A DNA stretch of 64,000 nt. Source: Andeanibacterium sp035497315. GTDB taxonomy: Bacteria > Pseudomonadota > Alphaproteobacteria > Sphingomonadales > Sphingomonadaceae. The stretch is from contig DATJDU010000103.1 of assembly GCA_035497315.1 (NCBI GenBank), forward strand, positions 1 to 64,000. The letters are read 5' to 3'. A model generated the notes under the pieces. It made no database searches. It saw only the letters and a program-made list of their open reading frames with translations, and was not told the origin of the DNA. Position numbers and translations under genes: made by a program. Shown in pieces: positions 34,433 to 42,126 of the stretch; position 1 is the stretch's first letter; every line of letters begins with the position of its first letter.

Positions 34433-34771
34433 GTGAAAAAGATCGAAGCGATCATCAAGCCCTTCAAGCTCGACGAAGTGAAGGAGGCGCTGCATGAAAT
34501 CGGCGTGTCCGGCATCACCGTTACCGAAGCCAAGGGCTTCGGCCGCCAGAAGGGCCATACCGAACTCTATCGCGGCGCCGAATATGTCGTCGACTTCCTG
34601 CCCAAGGTGAAGCTCGACGTCGTCGTGTCCGACGACATGGCGGAACGCGTGGTGGAAGCCATCGCGGCTGCCGCGCAGACCGGGCGGATCGGCGATGGCA
34701 AGATCTTCGTCTCTCCGGTCGACACTGCCCTGCGCATCCGCACCGGCGAGCGCGACGACGCCGCTATCTGA
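34433..34771 (+). CDS. glnB: Nitrogen regulatory protein P-II
   Basis: P-II senses 2-oxoglutarate, ATP/ADP and (through uridylylation) glutamine, and controls GlnE and NtrB activity. The 112-residue protein is full length, with the T-loop uridylylation site Tyr51 in GAEYVVDF and the C-terminal signature GDGKIFVSPVDTALRIRTGE. The GTG start at 34433 is set by the universal N-terminus KKIEAIIKPFK. It is followed after 81 bp by glnA, giving the classical glnBA pair. Confidence 0.97.
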   Translation: MKKIEAIIKPFKLDEVKEALHEIGVSGITVTEAKGFGRQKGHTELYRGAEYVVDFLPKVKLDVVVSDDMAERVVEAIAAAAQTGRIGDGKIFVSPVDTALRIRTGERDDAAI

Positions 34772-34852
34772 TACCTCTCAGCCAACACCCCACCGACGGC
34801 GCGCCCGCCGGCGGGAGAACGATACGAACAAATCCATTGGAGGAATTGAGTT

Positions 34853-36262
34853 ATGCCCAGTGCAAAGGAAATCGTGAAGCGGATCAAGGACGAGGAGATC
34901 GAATGGGTCGATCTTCGCTTCACCGATCCCAAGGGCAAGTGGCAGCACCTGACCATGGTTGCCTCTGTGCTCGGCGAAGACGAGCTGGAAGACGGCCTGA
35001 TGTTCGACGGTTCGTCGATCGAAGGCTGGAAGGCGATCAATGAATCCGACATGATCCTCAAGCCCGACCTCGACGCGATCTATATGGATCCGTTCTCGGC
35101 CACCCCGATGATGATCATCTGCTGCGACATCGTCGAACCTTCGAGCGGTGAACTCTACGCCCGCGACCCGCGCTCCACCGCCAAGCGCGCCGAAGCCTTC
35201 GTGAAGGCCTCTGGCATCGGCGACACCGTCTATGTCGGCCCCGAAGCCGAATTCTTCGTGTTCGACGACGTGAAGTTCTATGACGGCTATGACGGCAACG
35301 GCTTCAAGATCGACGATATCGAACTGCCGACCAACACTGCCCGCGATTACGAAGCCGGCAATCTGGGCCACCGTCCGCGCGCCAAGGGCGGCTATTTCCC
35401 GGTCGCTCCGGTCGACAGCCTGGTGGACGTTCGCGGCGAAATGGTCGCGACCATGCTCGAAATGGGCCTGCCCTGCGACAAGCATCACCACGAAGTCGCT
35501 GCCGCGCAGCACGAACTGGGCCTGACCTTCGGCACGCTGGTGACCACCGCCGACCGCATGCAGGTCTACAAGTATGTCGTGCATCAGGTTGCCCATGCCT
35601 ATGGCAAGACGGCCACTTTCATGCCCAAGCCGATCATGAAGGATAACGGCTCGGGCATGCACACCCACATCTCGATCTGGGACGGCGGCAAGCCCCTGTT
35701 CGCGGGCAATGGCTATGCCGGCCTGTCGGATATGTGCCTGTATTTCATCGGCGGCGTGATCAAGCATGCCAAGGCCCTCAACGCCTTCACCAACCCCACC
35801 ACCAACAGCTACAAGCGCCTGGTGCCGGGTTACGAAGCCCCCGTGCTGCTGGCCTATTCGGCCCGCAACCGTTCCGCTTCGTGCCGTATCCCCTACGGCG
35901 CAGGCGAGAAGGCGAAGCGCGTGGAATTCCGTTTCCCCGACGCGATGGCCAACCCCTATCTGTGCTACGCTGCGCTGCTCATGGCCGGCCTCGACGGGAT
36001 CAAGAACAAGATCCACCCGGGCGAAGCCATGGACAAGAACCTGTACGATCTGCCCCCGGCCGAACTGGCCCAGGTGCCGACCGTTTGCGGTTCGCTTCGT
36101 GAAGCCCTGGAATCGCTGGAAGCCGATTACGACTTCCTGCTCGATGGCGGCGTGTTCACCAAGGACCAGATCGAAGCCTATGTCGAACTGAAGTGGCCGG
36201 AAGTGCTGCGTTGGGAAACCACGCCGTCGGCCGTCGAATTCGATATGTATTACTCGGCCTAA
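34853..36262 (+). CDS. glnA: Glutamine synthetase type I
   Basis: GlnA makes glutamine from glutamate, ammonia and ATP. The 469-residue protein has FDGSSIEGWK, the ATP-binding signature KPIMKDNGSGMHTH and EFRFPD. The adenylylation target is Tyr398 in NLYDLPP, so the enzyme should be controlled by GlnE through the adjacent P-II protein. GGAGGA lies 8 bases before the ATG. A strong terminator follows. Confidence 0.98.
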   Translation: MPSAKEIVKRIKDEEIEWVDLRFTDPKGKWQHLTMVASVLGEDELEDGLMFDGSSIEGWKAINESDMILKPDLDAIYMDPFSATPMMIICCDIVEPSSGELYARDPRSTAKRAEAFVKASGIGDTVYVGPEAEFFVFDDVKFYDGYDGNGFKIDDIELPTNTARDYEAGNLGHRPRAKGGYFPVAPVDSLVDVRGEMVATMLEMGLPCDKHHHEVAAAQHELGLTFGTLVTTADRMQVYKYVVHQVAHAYGKTATFMPKPIMKDNGSGMHTHISIWDGGKPLFAGNGYAGLSDMCLYFIGGVIKHAKALNAFTNPTTNSYKRLVPGYEAPVLLAYSARNRSASCRIPYGAGEKAKRVEFRFPDAMANPYLCYAALLMAGLDGIKNKIHPGEAMDKNLYDLPPAELAQVPTVCGSLREALESLEADYDFLLDGGVFTKDQIEAYVELKWPEVLRWETTPSAVEFDMYYSA

Positions 36263-36338
36263 GGGCTGGGAAACCGGGAGGCCGGCCGAAAGGCATGGCC
36301 TCCCCTTCCGCTTGATCCGGGGGGAAATCGCGGAAGAG

Positions 36339-36374
36339 AAAGGGCGGGGCCTCGCGGCTCCGCCCTTTTTATTT
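36339..36374 (+). terminator. Intrinsic terminator of glnBA
   Basis: A 13-bp GC-rich stem (AAAGGGCGG-G-GCC with GGC-T-CCGCCCTTT) closes a TCGC tetraloop and runs into TTTTTATTT. It ends 36 bp before the end of the convergent glycosyltransferase gene. Confidence 0.92.
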
Positions 36375-36410
36375 CTGCAATCGGCGCGGTCCTGAAGGGC
36401 CGCCGCTCCC

Positions 36411-37670
36411 TCAGACCGTTTCGCGCAGCAATTCCGAGGCCGGGCGGGTCTGCCAGCCGCTGGCCGGACCGCGCAGGCGCTGACGGGTATGCGCCAGAGC
36501 CACCGGGTATATCTCGTTGAACAGACGGTAGAAGGTCCGGTCCCAGCTATAGCGGTTTACCACATGGTTGCGGGCGGCAGCGCCGATCGCATCGTGGTTG
36601 CTGTTCCAGATATCCAGCACATTGCGCGCCATCGTATCCACATCGTCCACCGGGCCGAGCAGGCCCAGCCCCGGAGGAACCCGCGCAGGCATGGCACCGG
36701 AAGCGACGCCTACCACGGGCAGCCCGCTGGCCTGCGCTTCCACCACCGAGACGCCGAAGGTCTCGTCGGCCATGGCAGAAACATAGATGTCGGAAGAAGC
36801 CAGCGCCTGCGCCAGATCCTCGCGATTGCTCATGAAGCCGGGGAACGCCACCGGCATGCCAGCGGTTTCGGCCACCAGCCGGTCACGCAGCTTGCCGTCA
36901 CCCACCATGACGAGACCCGCGCCGAGTTCCGGCGGCAGGTGCTTCATCATCTCGACCACACGGTCGGCCCGTTTCTCATTATCGATGCGGCCAGCATAGA
37001 TCAGCAGCGGCCCATGCGTCCCGCCCAGTCCCATGCGGTGACGGAAATCGGGATCGCGCCTGGCCGGATCGAACTGGCTGAGATCCACGCCCAGTTCCAG
37101 CACATCCACCCGGTCGATCTTGCGGGTAGCCAGCATCTCCTTCGCGTCTTCGCCCAGCGTGTAAACGCGGTCGAACTCGCGATAGGTGATCTCGGCATAC
37201 CCCATGATCAGCCAGCGGGCCATCGAGGCGATCGTCTCGCCCGCCAGTTCCTTGCCCACACGATAGACATGGGCATTGGGAAAATCGGTGCGATAACCCG
37301 CGACCAGGGTGGTTTCGGGAAATTTGCGGCGATGGTTGATCGCGGTCCAGGGCAAAACCCAGGGACAAAGCGATTCGATGATATCGGGGCGATAATGCTC
37401 CAGCACCTCGCGCACTTTGCGGGTGCGCATGATGAAGCGGTAATTGGGGCTGCCGCGCACAGGCTCGGCGCCGATCTCCACCCATATGCTGCGCCCGTTC
37501 TCCACGATCCGGTCTTCCGGGCCGGGCACGATCTGCAGGATGCGGTGATCGGTCCGCGACAGCACGTGATTGCGCTTTTCCCTGAGGTAGGTGCTGATCC
37601 CACCCCCGCCATTCGGCGAATAGCTCTGGGTGAGGTCGCAGATCAGCAGCGGTTTGTCGTCACGTGCCAT
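36411..37670 (-). CDS. GT4-type glycosyltransferase
   Basis: The 419-residue cytoplasmic protein has a GT-B fold: an N-terminal LTQSYSPNGGGGISTYL, LIYAGRIDNEKRADRVVEM at the start of the C-terminal Rossmann domain, and the retaining E-x7-E motif in DETFGVSVVEAQASGLPVVG. It resembles alpha-mannosyltransferase-like enzymes of the alphaproteobacteria. Substrate and pathway are not clear, and no polysaccharide genes lie nearby. It is divergent from the OmpA-like gene across 334 bp. Confidence 0.85.
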   Translation of the reverse strand: MARDDKPLLICDLTQSYSPNGGGGISTYLREKRNHVLSRTDHRILQIVPGPEDRIVENGRSIWVEIGAEPVRGSPNYRFIMRTRKVREVLEHYRPDIIESLCPWVLPWTAINHRRKFPETTLVAGYRTDFPNAHVYRVGKELAGETIASMARWLIMGYAEITYREFDRVYTLGEDAKEMLATRKIDRVDVLELGVDLSQFDPARRDPDFRHRMGLGGTHGPLLIYAGRIDNEKRADRVVEMMKHLPPELGAGLVMVGDGKLRDRLVAETAGMPVAFPGFMSNREDLAQALASSDIYVSAMADETFGVSVVEAQASGLPVVGVASGAMPARVPPGLGLLGPVDDVDTMARNVLDIWNSNHDAIGAAARNHVVNRYSWDRTFYRLFNEIYPVALAHTRQRLRGPASGWQTRPASELLRETV

Positions 37671-38004
37671 AAATGCTTTCTACCTTGCCTCCGTCACCGT
37701 CCCTATTGGCGGCGCAGCAATGCCGAACAGGGTTGGACGAGCCGCTACTTGCAGCCAATTCGGGCACGAGGATGGCAAAAGCCGATTCTGTTCGCATGTG
37801 CAACAGGGACCGTACCCTCCAGATGTGCAAAGCTGGCCGACCGTGTCCCCAAGGCGTCACCTTGCTGGTGCTGAGTGAGGAATCCGGCCGGTTTCGCATG
37901 GCGGCGCATGTAGGAGCTAATTTCGCAGTCGCAACACCTGCATGATTGCGGATTAACCTTTTTACTGGCAATTGCTGCAATTCCTGCAGGGGGAGTCATA
38001 AGCT
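37671..38004. other. 334-bp divergent intergenic region (glycosyltransferase / OmpA-like)
   Basis: There is no gene. An 8-base direct repeat, ATGTGCAA, occurs at 37796 and 37823. The part just before the OmpA gene is AT-rich (ATTAACCTTTTTACTGG) and ends in a strong Shine-Dalgarno (GGGGGAG). Promoters for both genes must lie here; no recognised operator was found. Confidence 0.5.
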
Positions 38005-39084
38005 ATGCGTAAAATTGCACTGGGCCTGGGCGTGGCCGCCATCGCAATTGCCGCCGCAACACCGGCCTTCGCGCGCGATGGGCAGATGTATGCCGGCGTC
38101 GATGGCGGTTTCGTCATTCCGGATGATGTCGTCTTCTCGGGCGACCAGAGCGTGATCGACGGCGATTTCGCCGCAGGCTACGATATCGATGGCTTCGTCG
38201 GCTATGATTTCGGCGTGATCCGGGTCGAAGGCGAAGTCGCCTATAAGGACATGGATGCGGACAAGACCTCGGCCGGTAATTTCGGTGCCGACGGCAACGT
38301 CAACATCCTGACCGGCATGGTCAACGGCCTGTTCGAACTGGGCGACGGCCAGGTGAGCGCCTATGCCGGCGGCGGCGTGGGCTATGCCTCGGTCAATCTC
38401 GATCCGGACAATACCCTCCCTTATCTCGACGACAATGATGGCGGTTTCGCCTGGCAGCTTCTTACCGGCATGCGCTTCCGCGTGGCGAAGAACATCGATC
38501 TGGGCATCAAGTACCGCATGCTGCAGGTGCAGGACGTGTCCTTCGTCGATGGTCTGGAAGACGAGTTCCACGGCAAGCTGCGCACCCATTCGCTGATGGG
38601 CGGCGTCACCTTCAATTTCGGCCCATCCGAGCCGCCGATCCCCGCCCCGCCGCCACCGCCGCCGCGGCCTCCGCTGCCGGCCCTGGCGCCACCCCCGCCG
38701 CCGCCTCCCCCGCCGCCTCCGCCGCCTCCGGTGTGCCAGAAGGGCCCCTATATCGTATTCTTCGATTGGGACCGTTCGGAGGTCACACCCGAAGCAGCGA
38801 CAGTGCTGGATACGGCAGTGATGGCCTATGGCGCGTGCAACAATGTGCCGATCATGCTGGCCGGCTATGCCGACCGTTCGGGCAGCGACACTTACAATGT
38901 CGCCCTCTCGCAGCGCCGCAACGATGCGGTGCAGACCTATCTGGTGCGCCACGGCATTCCGGGCCGGGCCATCACCGCCCAGGCATTCGGCGAGAATAGC
39001 CCCCGCGTTCCCACGGCCGACGGTGTGCGCGAACTGCAGAACCGCCGCGTGGAAATCACTTACGGTCCGGGTTCCGGCCGCTAA
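38005..39084 (+). CDS. OmpA family outer membrane protein
   Basis: The 359-residue protein has a signal peptide ending at AFA, then an eight-strand beta-barrel-like domain (about residues 25-210, with the ending GGVTFNFG). A proline-rich hinge of about 30 residues, including 14 consecutive prolines, follows. The OmpA C-terminal peptidoglycan-binding domain (about 248-355) carries the motif LAGYADRSGSDTYNVALSQRR. The barrel sits in the outer membrane and the C-terminus holds peptidoglycan. The poly-proline hinge is unusually long. Confidence 0.95.
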   Translation: MRKIALGLGVAAIAIAAATPAFARDGQMYAGVDGGFVIPDDVVFSGDQSVIDGDFAAGYDIDGFVGYDFGVIRVEGEVAYKDMDADKTSAGNFGADGNVNILTGMVNGLFELGDGQVSAYAGGGVGYASVNLDPDNTLPYLDDNDGGFAWQLLTGMRFRVAKNIDLGIKYRMLQVQDVSFVDGLEDEFHGKLRTHSLMGGVTFNFGPSEPPIPAPPPPPPRPPLPALAPPPPPPPPPPPPPPVCQKGPYIVFFDWDRSEVTPEAATVLDTAVMAYGACNNVPIMLAGYADRSGSDTYNVALSQRRNDAVQTYLVRHGIPGRAITAQAFGENSPRVPTADGVRELQNRRVEITYGPGSGR

Positions 39085-39110
39085 GCCGCCTCCGCGATCA
39101 GACTTTTCAG

Positions 39111-39145
39111 AAGGCCTGGAGGGAAACCTCCAGGCCTTTTGTTTT
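39111..39145 (+). terminator. Intrinsic terminator of the OmpA-like gene
   Basis: A perfect 12-bp stem (AAGGCCTGGAGG with CCTCCAGGCCTT) closes a GAAA tetraloop and is followed by TTGTTTT. It separates the OmpA-like gene from the lysozyme gene, which therefore needs its own promoter. Confidence 0.95.
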
Positions 39146-39180
39146 GGCCGGCCGGAGAAACATCTTTCCTACAACTTCAC

Positions 39181-39198
39181 ATGTTCACTATTTGTTCC
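39181..39198. promoter_or_regulatory. LexA (SOS) box at the lysozyme promoter
   Basis: GTTC at 39183-39186 and GTTC at 39194-39197 are separated by exactly 7 bases (ACTATTT), a full match to the alphaproteobacterial LexA box, with the T-rich right half common in such boxes. The box ends 24 bp before the preferred lysozyme start, lies after the OmpA terminator, and so must overlap the lysozyme promoter. Confidence 0.7.
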
Positions 39199-39221
39199 GT
39201 CCTGCCCGGATGGAGGATTCG

Positions 39222-39719
39222 ATGGAAACTGTTGCCCGCCCGCGCCGTATCGGCATCGATGGCATTACCCTGATCCAACGCTTTGAAGGCTGCGCACGGC
39301 TGCGCGCCGATGGTCACTACGGCGCCTATCCCGATCCCGGAACGGGCGGCGATCCCTGGACGATCGGTTGGGGGGCAACCGGATCTGCCATCGGCCCCGG
39401 CACTGTCTGGACCCGCGAGCAATGCGATGCGCGGCTGGAAGCGGACCTTGCCCGCTTTGCCGCCGCGGTAGATCGCGCATTGGGCAATGCCCCCACATCG
39501 CAGCAACAATTCGATGCGCTGGTGAGCTTTCACTACAATACCGGCGCAATCGCCCGGGCCACGCTGACGCGCAGGCATGTGGATGGCGATTTCGCAGAGG
39601 CCCGGCGCGAATTCGGGCGCTGGACCCGTGCAGGCGGGAAAGTGCTCAAGGGGCTGATCCGCCGGCGCGCGGCGGAAGCGGAGCTTTACGCGTCCTGTGC
39701 GGCGACATCGGCTGGCTGA
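39222..39719 (+). CDS. GH24 lysozyme (endolysin-like), predicted SOS-controlled
   Basis: This T4/P22-type lysozyme hydrolyses peptidoglycan between MurNAc and GlcNAc. The 165-residue protein has catalytic Glu22 in QRFEGCARL, Asp38 in YPDPGTGG and Thr47 in PWTIGWG, then the family segment FDALVSFHYNTGA. No signal peptide or membrane anchor is visible, so it would need lysis or a holin to reach the wall. No other phage gene is near. ATG 39222 has GGAGG at 5 bases; ATG 39210 is in frame. The last 34 bp overlap the opposing transferase gene. Confidence 0.9.
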   Translation: METVARPRRIGIDGITLIQRFEGCARLRADGHYGAYPDPGTGGDPWTIGWGATGSAIGPGTVWTREQCDARLEADLARFAAAVDRALGNAPTSQQQFDALVSFHYNTGAIARATLTRRHVDGDFAEARREFGRWTRAGGKVLKGLIRRRAAEAELYASCAATSAG

Positions 39720-40597
39720 ATCAGCCCGCCTTCGGCATCATCGCCAGCCACGCGATATTGCCCCTGCCCGCCGGGCGTACCGTCCTTGCTGCCACCGTCC
39801 AGCGGAATCGCGCGGCGGTGGTGGCCGGAAGCAGCAGTGGCGGCGATCAGCCGTTCCTGCTCGTGCGCAGCCATACGTTCCCAGCCCTCGGGCGTGAGCT
39901 GTTCAAGCGGACGATACCGCACCTTGTACTGCATCCGCGCCGAGCCTTCGACCCAATAGCCCAGATAGACATAAGGCAGGCCGCTTTCCGTCGCGCGGCG
40001 GATATGGTCGAGGATGATGTAGTTCCCCAGCCCCGAACGCTCTCCGTGATCGGGCTCGTAGAAGCTGTAGATCATCGAATAGCCGTCGCTCTGCCGGTCG
40101 GTCAGGCAGGCGCCGATCAGCCGGCCCGGCTCCCCATCGGGGCCAAGCTCGCGATATTCGACGATGGAACTGGTGACCGAAGTATGTTCCACCATGTCGG
40201 CGAAATCCACTTCGTCCATCGCCGCCATGCCGCCGCCGGGATGGCGCGCGCCGAGATAGCGGCGCAGCAATTCGAATTGTTCATTGGTGGCCCAGGGGCG
40301 GCATTCGATCGCCACCAGATCCGCATTGCGCTTCAGATTGCGCTTCTGGGTGCTGGACGCCCTGAAGTCGAACGCGGCCACCCGCACCGATACGCAGGCC
40401 CGGCAATTGCTGCAGCTGGGGCGATAGGCCACTGTCTGGCTGCGGCGGAAGCCGATCCGGCCGAGCGCTTCGTTCAGCGCATCGGCATTGGGGCCCTTCA
40501 GTTCCGTGAAAACCTTACGCTCCGTCCTGCCCGGCAGATAGGGGCACGGCGCCGGGCTCGTCACGAAGAAGCGGGGGAAGCGAACCGGTGCTGTCAC
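39686..40597 (-). CDS. bpt: Leucyl/arginyl-tRNA--protein transferase (Bpt/Ate1 type)
   Basis: This enzyme adds an amino acid from aminoacyl-tRNA to protein N-termini as an N-degron for ClpS/ClpAP. The protein has about 303 residues: an N-terminal ATE domain with the cysteine cluster SCSNCRACVSVRV, and a C-terminal GNAT-like domain with YWVEGSARMQYKVRYRPLE. The C-terminus has a long Gly/Asp-rich extension whose last codons overlap the lysozyme gene. GTG 40597 (VTAPVRFPRFF) is chosen from family alignment by eye. Confidence 0.9.
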   Translation of the reverse strand: MTAPVRFPRFFVTSPAPCPYLPGRTERKVFTELKGPNADALNEALGRIGFRRSQTVAYRPSCSNCRACVSVRVAAFDFRASSTQKRNLKRNADLVAIECRPWATNEQFELLRRYLGARHPGGGMAAMDEVDFADMVEHTSVTSSIVEYRELGPDGEPGRLIGACLTDRQSDGYSMIYSFYEPDHGERSGLGNYIILDHIRRATESGLPYVYLGYWVEGSARMQYKVRYRPLEQLTPEGWERMAAHEQERLIAATAASGHHRRAIPLDGGSKDGTPGGQGQYRVAGDDAEGGLIQPADVAAQDA

Positions 40598-40682
40598 GTG
40601 GCTGCGGAGCCTTCCTTGCAGGGTTGGGCCAACTGGCGATAACGGCACTATGACGCCGAGACTCGTTCGTTGAAACAACCTT

Positions 40683-40699
40683 AACCATGAATCATGGTT
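40683..40699. promoter_or_regulatory. 8-1-8 palindrome upstream of bpt
   Basis: AACCATGA and TCATGGTT form a perfect inverted repeat with one central base, 86 bp upstream of the bpt start in an AT-rich stretch that likely holds its promoter. It may be an operator. It has no T-tract to make it a terminator of ilvA. Confidence 0.4.
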
Positions 40700-40735
40700 T
40701 ACGAAGGACAATTTTACACAAACATGCGGCAGGCG

Positions 40736-40749
40736 GGGCCATTTGGCCC
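40736..40749 (-). terminator. Short stem-loop just after ilvA
   Basis: GGGCCA and TGGCCC pair around two bases, starting 8 bases after the ilvA stop on the minus strand. There is no T-tract, so its role as a terminator is doubtful. Confidence 0.3.
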
Positions 40750-40757
40750 GAAATCGG

Positions 40758-42011
40758 TCAGTTGAGTTCGACTTCGCTAACCTGATAACCCTTGGCCCTG
40801 AGCGCATCGATCAGCGAAACGAGCTGCTCGCGGTCGCGCGCCTCGCATTCGATGTCGGTCACCAGGCCCTTGGCGGGCAGATTGGTGAAAATCCGCTGGT
40901 GGTAGATTTCCAGTATGTTCACATGGTGCGCGTCGAATTCGTGCATCACCTTGTAGAGGGCGCCGGGGCGATCCTGCAGGAAGATGCGCAGCCGCGCCAG
41001 GCGGCCCGAGCGGGCGAGATCGCGCAGCAGCACATTGGCCAGCAGCCGCGTGTCGATGTTGCCGCCGGTCAGCACCAGCCCGACATTGCGGCCCTTGAAC
41101 TTCTCCGGATAGGCCAGCACCGCCGCGAGACCGGCAGCGCCTGCGCCTTCCACCACGGTCTTCTCGATCTGCAGCAGCAGCGCCAGCGCGCGCTCCAGCG
41201 CCTCCTCGTCCACCAGCACGATCTCGTCGACCAGCCCTTCGAGCACTTTGGAGGTAAACTCGCCCGGCACCTTCACGGCGATGCCTTCGGCCAAAGTATC
41301 GCCGCCACTGGGCAGATCCTCGCCATTCAGCTTGGCATACATCGAGGGATAGAGGCGCGGCTGGACACCGAACAGCTTGATATCAGGGTTCAGCGCCTTG
41401 GCCACCGTGCCCATGCCCGACAGCAGCCCGCCGCCGCCGATGGGGACCACCAGCGTATCGATTTCCGGCGCATCGGCCAGCATTTCCAGCGCGACCGTGC
41501 CCTGGCCCGCAGCCACTTGCTTCTCGTCGAAAGGATGGACGAAGGTCAGGCCCAGCTGCTTCTCCAGGCTGCGGGCATATTCATTGGCCTCGTCGAAGCT
41601 CTCGCCTTCGAGCACGACCTTGCCGCCGACCTGTTCGGTCTGGATCACTTTCACCATCGGCGTGGTGCGGGGCATCACGATCGTGACCGGTACGCCCAGC
41701 CGGGTGCCGTGATAGGCAAGGCCCTGCGAGTGATTGCCGGCCGAAGCCGTGATCACGCCGCGCGCCTTCTGCTCGTCGGTCAGCTGCAGCAGCTTATTGA
41801 GCGCACCGCGCTCCTTATAGGCTGCGGTGAACTGCAGATTCTCGAATTTCAGCCAGATATTGGCGCCGGTAATGTCCGAAAGGGTCCTGCTGCGCGTGGT
41901 GGGAGTGCGCACGATCGAACCTTCGATCCGCTCGGCAGCGGCGCGAACATCGTCGATCGTCAGCAGCTCTTGGCTGCCTGCGGGCTTATCCAGTGCAGTG
42001 GTCTCGGTCAT
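40758..42011 (-). CDS. ilvA: Threonine ammonia-lyase
   Basis: This PLP enzyme deaminates threonine to 2-oxobutyrate, the entry to isoleucine synthesis. The 417-residue protein has the PLP lysine (Lys66) in FTAAYKERGALNK, SAGNHSQGLA, the phosphate-binding loop PIGGGGLLSG and a single C-terminal ACT domain (about residues 340-415, LQDRPGALYKVMHEF). A single ACT domain marks the shorter type often called catabolic or YgkL-like, so allosteric control may differ from the two-ACT biosynthetic form. Confidence 0.94.
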   Translation of the reverse strand: MTETTALDKPAGSQELLTIDDVRAAAERIEGSIVRTPTTRSRTLSDITGANIWLKFENLQFTAAYKERGALNKLLQLTDEQKARGVITASAGNHSQGLAYHGTRLGVPVTIVMPRTTPMVKVIQTEQVGGKVVLEGESFDEANEYARSLEKQLGLTFVHPFDEKQVAAGQGTVALEMLADAPEIDTLVVPIGGGGLLSGMGTVAKALNPDIKLFGVQPRLYPSMYAKLNGEDLPSGGDTLAEGIAVKVPGEFTSKVLEGLVDEIVLVDEEALERALALLLQIEKTVVEGAGAAGLAAVLAYPEKFKGRNVGLVLTGGNIDTRLLANVLLRDLARSGRLARLRIFLQDRPGALYKVMHEFDAHHVNILEIYHQRIFTNLPAKGLVTDIECEARDREQLVSLIDALRAKGYQVSEVELN

Positions 42012-42126
42012 GATGTGCGGCCCGTAACGGAAAAGCGTGCATTTGGGAAACAGACAATCGCGCGGCGGCCACGTAGTCCGAGCGGGCATTTGCATTGAAA
42101 CCCAACTCGCTGCACAGGACATACCG

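Noticed and set aside
34817..34829. GAAC-N5-GAAC upstream of glnA
   Set aside because: The spacer is 5, not 7, so it does not fit the LexA box; it also lies inside the glnB-glnA transcript leader.
37671..38004. Possible small gene in the gap between the glycosyltransferase and OmpA-like genes
   Set aside because: Open frames of 80-106 codons there have no plausible start signal and no family resemblance; they run through the regulatory region.
39111..39145. The strong hairpin before the lysozyme as an attachment site or phage border
   Set aside because: It is a standard intrinsic terminator of the OmpA-like gene; no integrase, direct repeats or tRNA was found around the lysozyme.
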